64,000 nucleotides of DNA from Fibrisoma limi BUZ 3 (lineage in GTDB: Bacteria; Bacteroidota; Bacteroidia; Cytophagales; Spirosomataceae), in the NCBI RefSeq assembly GCF_000296815.2, contig NZ_CAIT01000010.1:372001-436000 (forward strand). Direction: 5' to 3'. Both the position numbers and the translations under genes were made by a program. This document shows positions 35,078-43,127 of the stretch, in pieces (the first letter of the stretch is position 1; the number at the start of each line of letters is the position of its first letter). The notes beneath the pieces were generated by a model, which was not told the DNA's origin, made no database searches, and saw only the letters and a list, made by a program, of their open reading frames with translations.

Positions 35078-37114
35078 ATGAAACAACTCATTTCTTTTCT
35101 TTTTTCTGCTCTTCTGCTTGTGCCCGCGTTTGCACAACGCCCGGCTACGGAAGAGGACTACTACCGCATCGTAACGTTGCCCATTCCGGAAGACATCAAG
35201 CTGGAAGTAGGTGGACTGGCCCCCATGCCCGACGGTCGACTGGCTGCCTGTACGCGCCGGGGTGAGGTCTGGATCATCAGTAACCCCTACATGCAGGGCA
35301 GCCGCGTACCAACGTTCAAGCGGTTTGCATCCGGACTGCATGAGCCGCTGGGCTTACTGTACCGCTCGGGTGGCCCGAACGGCCGGGGTTATTTCCTCTG
35401 CACCCAGCGGGGCGAAGTGACCAAGCTCGTTGACAACGACGGCGACGAGGTAGCCGACGAATACCGGTCGTTCTACAAATGGCCGCTGTCGGGAAACTAC
35501 CACGAATATTCATACGGGCCGGTGCTGCTGCCCGACGGCGACATGGTCATTACGTTGAACCTCGACTGGATCGGGTTTGGGGCCAGCCTGGCCAAGTGGC
35601 GCGGCTGGATGCTCAAGCTAAACGACAAAGGCGAGATGACCCCCTGGGCTACGGGCCTGCGGTCACCCGCGGGTTTTGCCGTATTGCGCGACGGCAGCAT
35701 CTTCTACACCGAAAACCAGGGCGACTGGGTTGGCTCAGGTCGGATGACGCATCTCGAGAAAGGCGATTTTGCCGGAAACCCGGCGGGTCTGCGCTGGTCC
35801 AGCGAGCCGGGCTCTCCGCTGACGCTGAAACCGCAGGATGTACCGAGCACGGGTAAGCCTATGCACGAAGTGGCCAAAACGATCAAGAACCTGAAGGTGC
35901 CGGCTGTGTGGTTCCCGCATACGCTGATGGGTATTTCAACGTCCGATTTCAAAGAAGACACGACCAACGGTGCGTTTGGTCCGTTCTCGGGGCAACTATT
36001 CGTAGGCGATCAGGGGCACAGTAAAATCATGCGCGTAGCGCTGGAAAAAGTCAATGGTGAATGGCAGGGGGCCTGCTTTCCCTTCCGCGAAGGGTTCCAG
36101 TCGGGTATTATCCGTACCGTCTGGGGGCAGGATGGCTCCATGTTTGTCGGGCAAACCAGCCGGGGCTGGGCGGCCACTGGAAAAGATCCGTACGGTATTC
36201 AGCGGCTGGTCTGGACCGGCAAGACCCCGTTCGAAATCAAAACCATTCGCTCCAAGCCCGACGGCTTTGACGTGGAGTTTACCCTGCCTGTCGACCGCAA
36301 AACAGCCGAAAATCCGGATTCGTACAGTTTGAACAGCTTTACATATAAGTACCACAAAACCTACGGCAGTCCTATCGAAGACGCCCGACCCGTACCGATC
36401 CGGGGGGTAATTGTCTCAGCCGATGGCCTGACTGCCCGCATCGTGGCCGATACGGTCCTGCGCGAAGGATATATCCACGAAGTGAAAGCCGAGGGCGTTC
36501 GGTCGGCAGCGGGTAATCTGTCGCTGCTACACCCGACCGGCTACTACACCCTCAACGCCATTGCCCCAGGCGAAAAAGCAACCGTAGCGGCCCGGCCAAA
36601 ACACGACCACAGCGCCATGATGGCAACAGCATCGACCAAAGCTGAGCCGCCGGTCAGCAAAGGCAAAGTTGGCAAGTCCGCTGTAGCTGCCGTTAAGAAC
36701 GCCAAGCGTATCACCGATCTGCCCGCCGACTGGACCAACGGCCCCGACCAGACGATCACGGTCGGTACCAAGCCCGGCCTGAAATTCGATACGGACAAGC
36801 TGGAGGTAAAAGCCGGCAGCCGGGTAAAACTGGTGTTCAACAACAACGACGACATGCTGCATAACTGCGTCATTGTGAAGCCGGGCACGGCCAATGCCGT
36901 TGGGAACGCAGCCCTGCGATTGAACCTCAACGGCCCGAAGATGAACTACGTACCGAACTCGGCCGACGTACTGTACCACACGAACATTCTCCAGCCCGAA
37001 AGCGCCGAGAGCATCTATTTCGTAGCACCCACGGAGCCCGGCGACTACCAGTTCGTCTGCACGTTCCCCGGCCACTCGTCGCTGATGCAGGGCACGCTGA
37101 AAGTGGTGAAGTAG
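35078..37114 (+). CDS. Secreted beta-propeller fused to azurin-like copper domain
   Basis: The protein has 678 residues with signal peptide 1-19. Residues 25-370 are a sorbosone-dehydrogenase-like propeller (VGGLAPMPDGRLAACTRRGE, GEVWIISNPYMQG, GFAVLRDGSIFYTENQGDW). A linker and Ig-like part follow, then a cupredoxin domain at about 560-678. The type-1 copper ligands are all present: H595 in MLHNC, C661 and H666 in VCTFPGH, and M670 in SLMQG. A fused electron acceptor implies that electrons from the propeller's reaction go to copper. It follows the PA14 gene by 39 bp; a strong hairpin terminator begins 13 bp after its stop. Confidence 0.88.
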   Translation: MKQLISFLFSALLLVPAFAQRPATEEDYYRIVTLPIPEDIKLEVGGLAPMPDGRLAACTRRGEVWIISNPYMQGSRVPTFKRFASGLHEPLGLLYRSGGPNGRGYFLCTQRGEVTKLVDNDGDEVADEYRSFYKWPLSGNYHEYSYGPVLLPDGDMVITLNLDWIGFGASLAKWRGWMLKLNDKGEMTPWATGLRSPAGFAVLRDGSIFYTENQGDWVGSGRMTHLEKGDFAGNPAGLRWSSEPGSPLTLKPQDVPSTGKPMHEVAKTIKNLKVPAVWFPHTLMGISTSDFKEDTTNGAFGPFSGQLFVGDQGHSKIMRVALEKVNGEWQGACFPFREGFQSGIIRTVWGQDGSMFVGQTSRGWAATGKDPYGIQRLVWTGKTPFEIKTIRSKPDGFDVEFTLPVDRKTAENPDSYSLNSFTYKYHKTYGSPIEDARPVPIRGVIVSADGLTARIVADTVLREGYIHEVKAEGVRSAAGNLSLLHPTGYYTLNAIAPGEKATVAARPKHDHSAMMATASTKAEPPVSKGKVGKSAVAAVKNAKRITDLPADWTNGPDQTITVGTKPGLKFDTDKLEVKAGSRVKLVFNNNDDMLHNCVIVKPGTANAVGNAALRLNLNGPKMNYVPNSADVLYHTNILQPESAESIYFVAPTEPGDYQFVCTFPGHSSLMQGTLKVVK

Positions 37115-37127
37115 GTTGACGTAACAG

Positions 37128-37176
37128 GTAACAAAACAGCCGGTTGAGGACAAACCTCAACCGGCTGTTTTGTTAC
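37128..37176. terminator. Bidirectional terminator hairpin
   Basis: Perfect 22-bp arms 37128-37149 and 37155-37176 around the 5-nt loop ACAAA. A T-rich run lies in the right arm on the plus strand. The right arm overlaps the last codons and stop of the STAND gene on the minus strand, so part of that protein's C-terminus is encoded by the hairpin. Confidence 0.9.
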
Positions 37177-39670
37177 GCTCCTGCAAGGCTTGTTCCAGAA
37201 AAGTCAAGTCTGCTTTCGATTGGAGAAGATCCGGGTGCGTAGCCGGCAGCACCTGTTCCCGTATCTGCGTGGCTTTTTGCATGTGTGTAAGCGCCTTTGA
37301 CAAATCTCCGGTGGAATAATACGTTACCGCGATGTTGGCGTAGGAGAAGGCCAGGTCGGGATGGGTCGGTGCCAGCGTCTGCTCGCGGATGCTCAAGGCT
37401 TTCAGGTCATACTCCAGGGCCTGCTGATTGTCACCCAAGGCTCCGTAGGTGACGGCGATGTTGGCGTAGGAGCTAGCCAGGTCGGGATGGGTCGGTGCCA
37501 GCGTCTGCTCGCGGATGCTCAAGGCTTTCAGGTCATACTCCAGACGCTTCTGGTTGTCACCCAAGGCCCCATAAACAACAGCCGTATTGCCATAAGCTGT
37601 GGCTAAAGTGGCATCCGAATCTTCGCCAAACACACTAAACAAACTGTCTGCTAACGGTAGATACTGCTTTTTGTCTAAAGGATTGTCGCCTGATTCTGTG
37701 TACGTAAGCCAGCCAATACGATTGATGAGCAAGTGACAGCTTTCTAAAGTCGGTTTTAACCGCTCCTGTACAACCCATTGCACCAAGCCATGCATGGAAA
37801 AATTACGATTATCGAGGTCGTCTAACCAACCTGCTTTAGTTAGCTTCTTTAACTGGTCAAGTAAAGTTTTTCGAGCCTCAATCTCTTCGGCGTCCAGTAG
37901 TTCAATCAAGTGCCTAGCTGGAATGTCAATGGAAGGCAGTACCGCGAAGTACTGTAACAACTGCTTCAGGTCAGCATCGAGGGGATCCGTATCGAACAGA
38001 TCAAGCAAAATGCGATAAACGGGCTTTTCCTGCTCACCAATCTCTACTGGATAATTAATTTCTTCATCGTCATACTCTTTCTTCGCAACGATCTCGCGCA
38101 GCGTTGTTAGTTCCAGCATTGGATTCTCGCGCGCAGCTTTTGCCAGCACCTCAATCAGTTTAGGGTGGTAAAACGCTTTTTCGAGAATAAAACTTACCAG
38201 CTCTTGCTCGGTATCGGTCAGCGGGAGGCCATATAGTTTCTCGAATAAGACTCTGGCTTCTTCCGGCATCAGTTGCTTCACTTCCTGCACTTTACGCTCG
38301 TGCTGGTAAGTATGTACTTTGGCGCGGGACGTAATGAGTATTTTCCAGGGTAAGCTGTCAAACGCTTTCTTACGTAGTAAGAGATCATCAGCGTCGTTAG
38401 CATTGTCAATGACAAGCAACGTGTTTGGAATATGCCGCAACACGTCGAGCAAAGCGAAGAGGTTATCTTCGGTGTTCTTTTGTGGGTCCTGCGTATAAAA
38501 AATGTCTTTGGAGCCGCCCAACTTGAGCAGCAGTGCGTCAGCAATAGTGCCGGTTATTTCCAAAAAAGCAACATGGTCAAACTGGTCTTCCATCCGGGCG
38601 AGATAGGCGCGGGCGAGTGTGGTTTTACCAATGCCGCCCATTCCACGCAGCAGCAGTAGGTTGTGGTTAGTGAAGTGTGCCTCAATATCCTGTAACTGCT
38701 TTTGCCGGCCCACCAGATTTTGCAGGTCGTAGTGGGCAAAGGTGTTGAGGTATTTATGGCGGGCGGATGGGACTGGTATGAGCTTATCAACTTTCTCGTG
38801 AAGGCCGGTCAGGCTTTCGTTCGATTGATCAACACCAGTTTGTACAGTATCAACTTTCTGTTCAACCCGCTCCAGAATAGCCAGCATTTCATCCAGTCGG
38901 CCTATCACGATATCGAAACGCTCCACGATGGGCTGCATAGCCTTGCCCAGTTGACCGGCTAAGTCGGTCAACTGCTCCGGCGAGATGTTGATTTGCGGTA
39001 CGTTGGCCTTAACGGTCAACAGCAACTCCTTTACCTCCTGAAGCAGGTTGGTGTGAACGATGCTTTGCAGGCGGGTGTTGGTCTTGAGGCTTTCCGCAAA
39101 AAAGGCGCACAACAGTTCAAACCAATCCATTGGCTGGCCTTTGTCTGTCCAGCCCGTCAGGATAGCCGCGCGCAGATCATCCTCAATGCCCAGGTTTGCT
39201 TTTTCCAGTTCCTGCAACATTCCCTGCCGTAGCTGCCCCTGCAACTCCGCCAGGCGTTCGCTGGCCGACACGCCCTTTGGTTGCAGCAACAGTTCATATT
39301 CTGTCACGGCAGGACTGTCGGGCAGGATAAATTTAACGTCCGACAGTTGCTTACGCTGTTTTTTCAGGTAGCGGATAACCTCTTTCAGATCCCAGGTCGG
39401 GAAATGAAACACGCGGTCCACCACGTTGTATTTAGTACGGAGCAAATACTCGCAGACAACCAGTGTAGCGCTCAGATGCGCATCCCGAACCGCCTTATGA
39501 ATGTCGTGGTTGACCGGCTGGGTTTGCGTACGAAGCCGATCATAAATAACCTTGCCCGCCTGGCTCAGTAGATGATCGCTACCTTTACCCAGCCAGTTGC
39601 CAATCAGGCACTCCGCAATTTTGGTGGTGGTTAAACATTGGGCAATAAGCCCTATGGACAATGGCTCCAT
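37157..39670 (-). CDS. NB-ARC STAND NTPase with TPR repeats
   Basis: The protein has 837 residues from ATG 39670 (MEPLSIGL). Residues 1-270 are an unrecognised helical domain, followed by a coiled coil (DEMLAILERVEQKVDTVQTG). The NB-ARC ATPase starts near 330 with the P-loop GMGGIGKTTLAR near 345 and Walker B TLLVIDNANDADD, then the winged-helix part. Residues ~700-830 hold three TPR units of 42 residues, two of them nearly identical. This is the layout of NLR-like bacterial STAND proteins, some of which are anti-phage sensors. A longer frame reaches back to 39967 but would overlap the mazE-like gene, so it is rejected. The effector domain cannot be named. Confidence 0.85.
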   Translation of the reverse strand: MEPLSIGLIAQCLTTTKIAECLIGNWLGKGSDHLLSQAGKVIYDRLRTQTQPVNHDIHKAVRDAHLSATLVVCEYLLRTKYNVVDRVFHFPTWDLKEVIRYLKKQRKQLSDVKFILPDSPAVTEYELLLQPKGVSASERLAELQGQLRQGMLQELEKANLGIEDDLRAAILTGWTDKGQPMDWFELLCAFFAESLKTNTRLQSIVHTNLLQEVKELLLTVKANVPQINISPEQLTDLAGQLGKAMQPIVERFDIVIGRLDEMLAILERVEQKVDTVQTGVDQSNESLTGLHEKVDKLIPVPSARHKYLNTFAHYDLQNLVGRQKQLQDIEAHFTNHNLLLLRGMGGIGKTTLARAYLARMEDQFDHVAFLEITGTIADALLLKLGGSKDIFYTQDPQKNTEDNLFALLDVLRHIPNTLLVIDNANDADDLLLRKKAFDSLPWKILITSRAKVHTYQHERKVQEVKQLMPEEARVLFEKLYGLPLTDTEQELVSFILEKAFYHPKLIEVLAKAARENPMLELTTLREIVAKKEYDDEEINYPVEIGEQEKPVYRILLDLFDTDPLDADLKQLLQYFAVLPSIDIPARHLIELLDAEEIEARKTLLDQLKKLTKAGWLDDLDNRNFSMHGLVQWVVQERLKPTLESCHLLINRIGWLTYTESGDNPLDKKQYLPLADSLFSVFGEDSDATLATAYGNTAVVYGALGDNQKRLEYDLKALSIREQTLAPTHPDLASSYANIAVTYGALGDNQQALEYDLKALSIREQTLAPTHPDLAFSYANIAVTYYSTGDLSKALTHMQKATQIREQVLPATHPDLLQSKADLTFLEQALQERNKTAG
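37351..37602 (-). repeat. Tandem 126-bp TPR-coding repeats
   Basis: Two adjacent 126-bp units, in phase with 42-residue TPRs, share long identical stretches such as CCAGGTCGGGATGGGTCGG at 37351 and 37477. Identity is highest in the first ~90 bp. The similarity suggests recent duplication or gene conversion in the sensor part. Confidence 0.85.
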
Positions 39671-39678
39671 GGATGGAT

Positions 39679-39690
39679 AGAAACGTTTCT
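39679..39690 (-). promoter_or_regulatory. 12-bp palindrome at the STAND gene start
   Basis: AGAAACGTTTCT is a perfect 12-bp palindrome ending 9 bp upstream of the ATG at 39670, a position suited to repressor binding or initiation control. Confidence 0.4.
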
Positions 39691-39736
39691 GAAAAATAGC
39701 GATTTTTTGACGTAGCACGAAGCCGACGAAGCATTT

Positions 39737-39756
39737 TGAAACGATACGTGGTTTCA
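39737..39756. promoter_or_regulatory. Interrupted inverted repeat in the divergent region
   Basis: TGAAAC (39737-39742) and GTTTCA (39751-39756) are separated by 8 bp. The half-site GAAAC is the same as in the palindrome at 39679-39690, so one regulator may bind both. Confidence 0.3.
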
Positions 39757-39762
39757 GTAGGT

Positions 39763-39774
39763 TTGTAATTACAA
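39763..39774 (+). promoter_or_regulatory. 12-bp palindrome ahead of mazE-like gene
   Basis: TTGTAATTACAA is a perfect palindrome 16 bp upstream of the antitoxin ATG, followed by the 8-bp palindrome GTAGCTAC at 39776-39783. It is a good candidate operator for autoregulation, as is usual for AbrB-type antitoxins. Confidence 0.45.
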
Positions 39775-39790
39775 CGTAGCTACTTGCTTT

Positions 39791-40033
39791 ATGCGCCTGT
39801 CGGTTATTTCCATCGGTAATTCCAAGGGAATACGAATTCCCAAAGCCGTTCTCGACAAATACCAGATTAAGGATTCGGTGGATGTGGAGATGCGGGATGA
39901 TGCCCTCATCCTGAAACCCGTTCGCAGTCCGCGTGAAGGCTGGGAAGAGCAGTTTCGGCAGATGCACGACAATGGCGACGACCGCCTACTGATTCCCGAT
40001 GTGTTCGACGACGAAACCTGGGCCGAATGGTAG
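39791..40033 (+). CDS. mazE: MazE-like AbrB-fold antitoxin
   Basis: An 80-residue protein with the SpoVT-AbrB/MazE N-terminal fold: MRLSVISIGNSKGIRIPKAV followed by VDVEMRDDALILKPV. The acidic C-terminal tail (DDRLLIPDVFDDETWAEW) is the toxin-binding part. It neutralises the adjacent MazF and probably represses the operon via the palindromes just upstream. Its end overlaps the toxin gene by 7 nt, indicating translational coupling, and it diverges from the STAND NTPase. Confidence 0.92.
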   Translation: MRLSVISIGNSKGIRIPKAVLDKYQIKDSVDVEMRDDALILKPVRSPREGWEEQFRQMHDNGDDRLLIPDVFDDETWAEW

Positions 40034-40350
40034 TCAGTCAATACGATGTTGTGCTGGTTAATCTTGATCCTACCGTTAATAGCAAGATCAGAAAAACGCG
40101 CCCCTGTGTGGTCGTGTCACCCGACGAGATGAACCGGCCGCTGAATACATTAATCATCGCGCCGATGATGTCAACGTCAAAGCCCTACCCGTCGCGAATT
40201 GAAGTTCACTCAGGCGGACGCTCGGGTTGGGTCATGATTGACCAACTTCGAACCATCGATAAAGTACGCGTTGTGAAAGTGCTTGGGCAGTTAGCTGCTG
40301 AGGAAACAATCGAGGTTAAACGAGTTATCAAAGAACTACTCGTCGATTAA
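40027..40350 (+). CDS. mazF: MazF/PemK-type endoribonuclease toxin
   Basis: The protein has 107 residues. The fold motifs are clear: YDVVLVNLDPTVNSKIRKTR, then RPCVVVSPDEMN, TLIIAPMMSTSK and GWVMIDQLRTIDKVRV. The Arg and Thr residues used for RNA cleavage in MazF are in KTRP and MSTS. It is predicted to cut mRNA at short sequences when the antitoxin is lost. It overlaps mazE by 7 nt. The pair may be independent of, or linked with, the neighbouring STAND protein. Confidence 0.93.
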   Translation: MVVSQYDVVLVNLDPTVNSKIRKTRPCVVVSPDEMNRPLNTLIIAPMMSTSKPYPSRIEVHSGGRSGWVMIDQLRTIDKVRVVKVLGQLAAEETIEVKRVIKELLVD

Positions 40351-40446
40351 GCCTGATTAGGCCTATGTGGCACCTTTTCGTAGGGTGTCATCTCTTTTTA
40401 CGTAAAATTAACTTGCTAAAACGGCGCGTTCATTCGTTTACTCGGT

Positions 40447-40974
40447 ATGCGAAACGCTTTACTGCTCACCATTCTGCTATTCACATCCATTACTACCCTG
40501 GCGCAACGCCGTCGGGATGATACGTCGCACTACCGGTCGCAGCCCATTCCGGCCCATCTGCTGCCCATCGAACGGGCGCTTGGTTCGTCGGCCCTGGGTA
40601 GTGTTTATTACTACGGTGGTAAAAAACTCTCCTCGCCCTTTTCGCTGGAAGTTCCCTTTTATGAAATCGATGACCCCGCCGTCAGCCGGCATTTCCGGAA
40701 CTTTCGTACCTGGACAACGCTCAGCCGACTGACTTCGCTGGCTACGCTGGCTTACGTACTGGTGAACAATAACGGCCGGAGGGGCGCCTACTGGACCGTG
40801 TACGGCGGTTCCATTGCGGCTGCCCTGACGTTTACGATCATCGGTAACGGGCAGGTCAACAAGGCCGTGACGCGGTATAACGAACTACTCCGACAACCGA
40901 GGGTAGGATTCTCGACGGTGCCCACGCCGAACGGCCAGATGGCAGTGGGCGTGGGTGTTGCCTATGATTTCTAA
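40447..40974 (+). CDS. Exported protein with one or two membrane segments, unknown function
   Basis: The protein has 175 residues with signal peptide 1-20 (MRNALLLTILLFTSITTLAQ). Two hydrophobic segments are predicted near 92-107 (LTSLATLAYVLVNN) and 115-133 (TVYGGSIAAALTFTIIG). The rest is basic and beta-rich, ending in a GQMAVGVGVAYDF strand, which may be the last beta-strand of an outer-membrane protein. No family was recognised. It lies about 95 bp after mazF and 96 bp before the cyclase. Confidence 0.7.
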   Translation: MRNALLLTILLFTSITTLAQRRRDDTSHYRSQPIPAHLLPIERALGSSALGSVYYYGGKKLSSPFSLEVPFYEIDDPAVSRHFRNFRTWTTLSRLTSLATLAYVLVNNNGRRGAYWTVYGGSIAAALTFTIIGNGQVNKAVTRYNELLRQPRVGFSTVPTPNGQMAVGVGVAYDF

Positions 40975-41070
40975 AAAAATACGCCACCGCAGATAGAGAG
41001 ATGGCGGATAGTGTGAATCAATCCCAGTAGAGAATTGTTACGTCAGCGTTAACAGCGCCTTCCTCATGAA

Positions 41071-42396
41071 ATGACGTTTCCGTTCCTATCTGCCCCCAGC
41101 ACGATTATCGAGCCTTATTTTCAGGAGCATTTTGCCGATGAAAGCCTGAAACGGGAGGTTCAGCGAGCCACTGTGCTATCGGCAATTTTTCTGGTCGTTA
41201 CCCTGCTGCAGGTAATTTTTCTGCCGGTGCTGCACCGGATGCACCTTATTAATTTTCCTGACCGGCCGCTGCTGAGCATTGCGCTTTATTTCGTCGGTAT
41301 GAGTTTGTATGAACTGGGCGTCAGGCAGTTTCTGAAAACCCAGTTGCAGACGCACATGAGCGTGCCTACTATTTTCAAGTTCGGTAACGCTACATTCGAG
41401 ATCACGTCTATTACGCTCATTATGTACGTTGTCTCGCGGCACCTCAGCGAACCGTTGCTGATTACCCACAGCCCGCTGGTGTACATTTACATGTTCTTCA
41501 TCATCCTGTCGACGCTCCGGCTGAATTTCTGGCTTTCGATTTATACGGGTTTCGTTGCGGGGCTCGAATTCATACTACTCTGCTGGTTCATCGGCGGACC
41601 CGCGCCGATGATGCTCACAGACTTTACAGTCATCATCGGGTCGCCATTTCTGTACGTCATCAAGGGGGGCTTGCTGGCGCTGGGGGGCGTTGCGGCCGGT
41701 TACGTGTCCCGGCAGATTCGATCGAGCATAACTGATACCATCCGCGCTACGGAAACCGAACAGAAGGCCGTAGCGCTGTTCGGTCAGCAGGTATCGCCCG
41801 AGATAGCCAGGGCGGTTCTTGAGCAGCAGGGAAATTACAAAAGCCGCCACATGCAGGTCGCGGTTATGTTTCTGGATATTCGCGATTTCACCCGCTACGC
41901 CAGTCGCCATACGGCCGAGGAGGTAATGGACTACCAGAATACTTTTTTCGGGATCATCATCCGCATCGTTGAGCAGTATCATGGCGTAGTGTACCAGTTC
42001 CTGGGCGATGGCTGTATGATTACCTTCGGGGCTCCCGTCGAAACCGAAAACCCTGCCGAGATGGCCGTGCAGGCCGGTTTTGCTATTCTGGATGCGATCG
42101 AGCAGGCAAATGCCGAGAAACTCATGGTGCCCACTACGCTCGGGATCGGCATTCACGTCGGCGATGCGGTGGTTGGCAACATCGGTACCGAAACCCGGCA
42201 ACAGTATTCCGTAACGGGCAGCGTAGTTATCCTGGCCGCCCGAATTGAACAGCTCAACAAGGAGTGCCATACACAGTTCCTGGTCTCGCGCGAAGTGTTC
42301 GATTCGCTGAGTGATCCGCCCGAAACGGCCCGGCTGCTGGGTCCAACCTTCGTGAAAGGAGTCGACGAGGAAATTGAGTTGTACGCCTTTTCGTGA
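41071..42396 (+). CDS. Membrane class III nucleotidyl cyclase with altered pocket
   Basis: The protein has 441 residues. Residues 30-215 form about six membrane segments. The cyclase homology domain is 258-441, with both metal Asp residues: D269 in VMFLDIRDFT and D313 in FLGDGCMITFG. The residues that usually define base choice and catalysis are changed: Q309 stands where the Lys of adenylate cyclases is, S384 where Asp is, and I387 where the transition-state Asn is (GSVVILAARIE instead of a GDxVNLAxR pattern); R391 is kept. It may be inactive, or make another cyclic nucleotide. Its stop is 3 bp from that of the DUF2461 gene. Confidence 0.88.
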   Translation: MTFPFLSAPSTIIEPYFQEHFADESLKREVQRATVLSAIFLVVTLLQVIFLPVLHRMHLINFPDRPLLSIALYFVGMSLYELGVRQFLKTQLQTHMSVPTIFKFGNATFEITSITLIMYVVSRHLSEPLLITHSPLVYIYMFFIILSTLRLNFWLSIYTGFVAGLEFILLCWFIGGPAPMMLTDFTVIIGSPFLYVIKGGLLALGGVAAGYVSRQIRSSITDTIRATETEQKAVALFGQQVSPEIARAVLEQQGNYKSRHMQVAVMFLDIRDFTRYASRHTAEEVMDYQNTFFGIIIRIVEQYHGVVYQFLGDGCMITFGAPVETENPAEMAVQAGFAILDAIEQANAEKLMVPTTLGIGIHVGDAVVGNIGTETRQQYSVTGSVVILAARIEQLNKECHTQFLVSREVFDSLSDPPETARLLGPTFVKGVDEEIELYAFS

Positions 42397-42399
42397 TTG

Positions 42400-43062
42400 C
42401 TACGTCAGCGACCGGTTGAAAAAGTGTACCAGCGGTTGCAGGCCCTCAAATGCGCCCAGAATCTTCTGCGACAGGTCCGGTTTGGTCAGTGCCGAGTCCG
42501 GCAGGGTGTGAGCAGCCGTAAAACTTTTCAGTTTCAGATACCCAATGGCCGGGTTATCGGCGTCGTACCCTTTGGGGGGGCGTTGAAGGGCTCCTTCCTG
42601 ATCGAGACCATCGTAGTAGGCCTTAAAGGCGGGATTCGCCAGTAAGGCTTCAAAATCAGTCAGGTTATAATCGATCTCCTGCCGAATGGTAGCTAACACC
42701 TTCGGATCGGGCATGTACATGCCTCCGGCCACGAACGAACCTCCCGGCTCGATGTTCAGGTAGTAGCCTGCCGACGGCGACTGCTTACCCCCGGCGTTGA
42801 ACCAGGCCCCAAAGTTGGTTTTATGAGATTTGTCTTTTGAAAAACGCACATCGCGGTTGATACGAAACACGCAGGACTTCGGCTGTAGATTCGATTCAGC
42901 AATGGTGGGGTCCTGGCGCTCGAGTCCGTCAAGAACAATGGTAACCAGGTGCAGAAAGTCCGCGCGGGCGGCATCATAGGCTGGTCGGGCTGCGTCGAAC
43001 CACGGTTTGTTATTGTTGTTTTTGAGATCAGCGATGAATGATAGCGTTTGAGGCTTCAACAT
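42400..43062 (-). CDS. DUF2461 domain-containing protein
   Basis: The protein has 220 residues, cytoplasmic. The DUF2461 pattern is plain: FIADLKNNNNKPWFDAARPA near the start, then CVFRINRDVRFSKDKSHKTN, FGAWFNAGG, GYYLNIEPGGSFVAGGMYMP and LKSFTAAHTL. Length is right for the family, which occurs in many Bacteroidota as a stand-alone gene of unknown function. It converges tightly with the cyclase (3-bp gap) and lies 66 bp after the start of the phosphoesterase gene on the same strand. Confidence 0.92.
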   Translation of the reverse strand: MLKPQTLSFIADLKNNNNKPWFDAARPAYDAARADFLHLVTIVLDGLERQDPTIAESNLQPKSCVFRINRDVRFSKDKSHKTNFGAWFNAGGKQSPSAGYYLNIEPGGSFVAGGMYMPDPKVLATIRQEIDYNLTDFEALLANPAFKAYYDGLDQEGALQRPPKGYDADNPAIGYLKLKSFTAAHTLPDSALTKPDLSQKILGAFEGLQPLVHFFNRSLT

Positions 43063-43127
43063 AGATTGACAGAAGGATAGCGTTAGTACGTTTAAAGTGT
43101 AAGCAGGTAATACGTAAGGCTACAAAC

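Noticed and set aside
36527-37153. 208-residue open frame on the minus strand
   Set aside because: Antisense to the azurin domain, whose copper ligands are intact.
39671-39967. Longer N-terminus for the STAND protein
   Set aside because: It would run antisense through the mazE-like gene and its control region, and has no domain-like content; ATG 39670 is better.
41575-42270. 231-residue open frame on the minus strand
   Set aside because: Antisense to the cyclase domain, with no recognisable motif.
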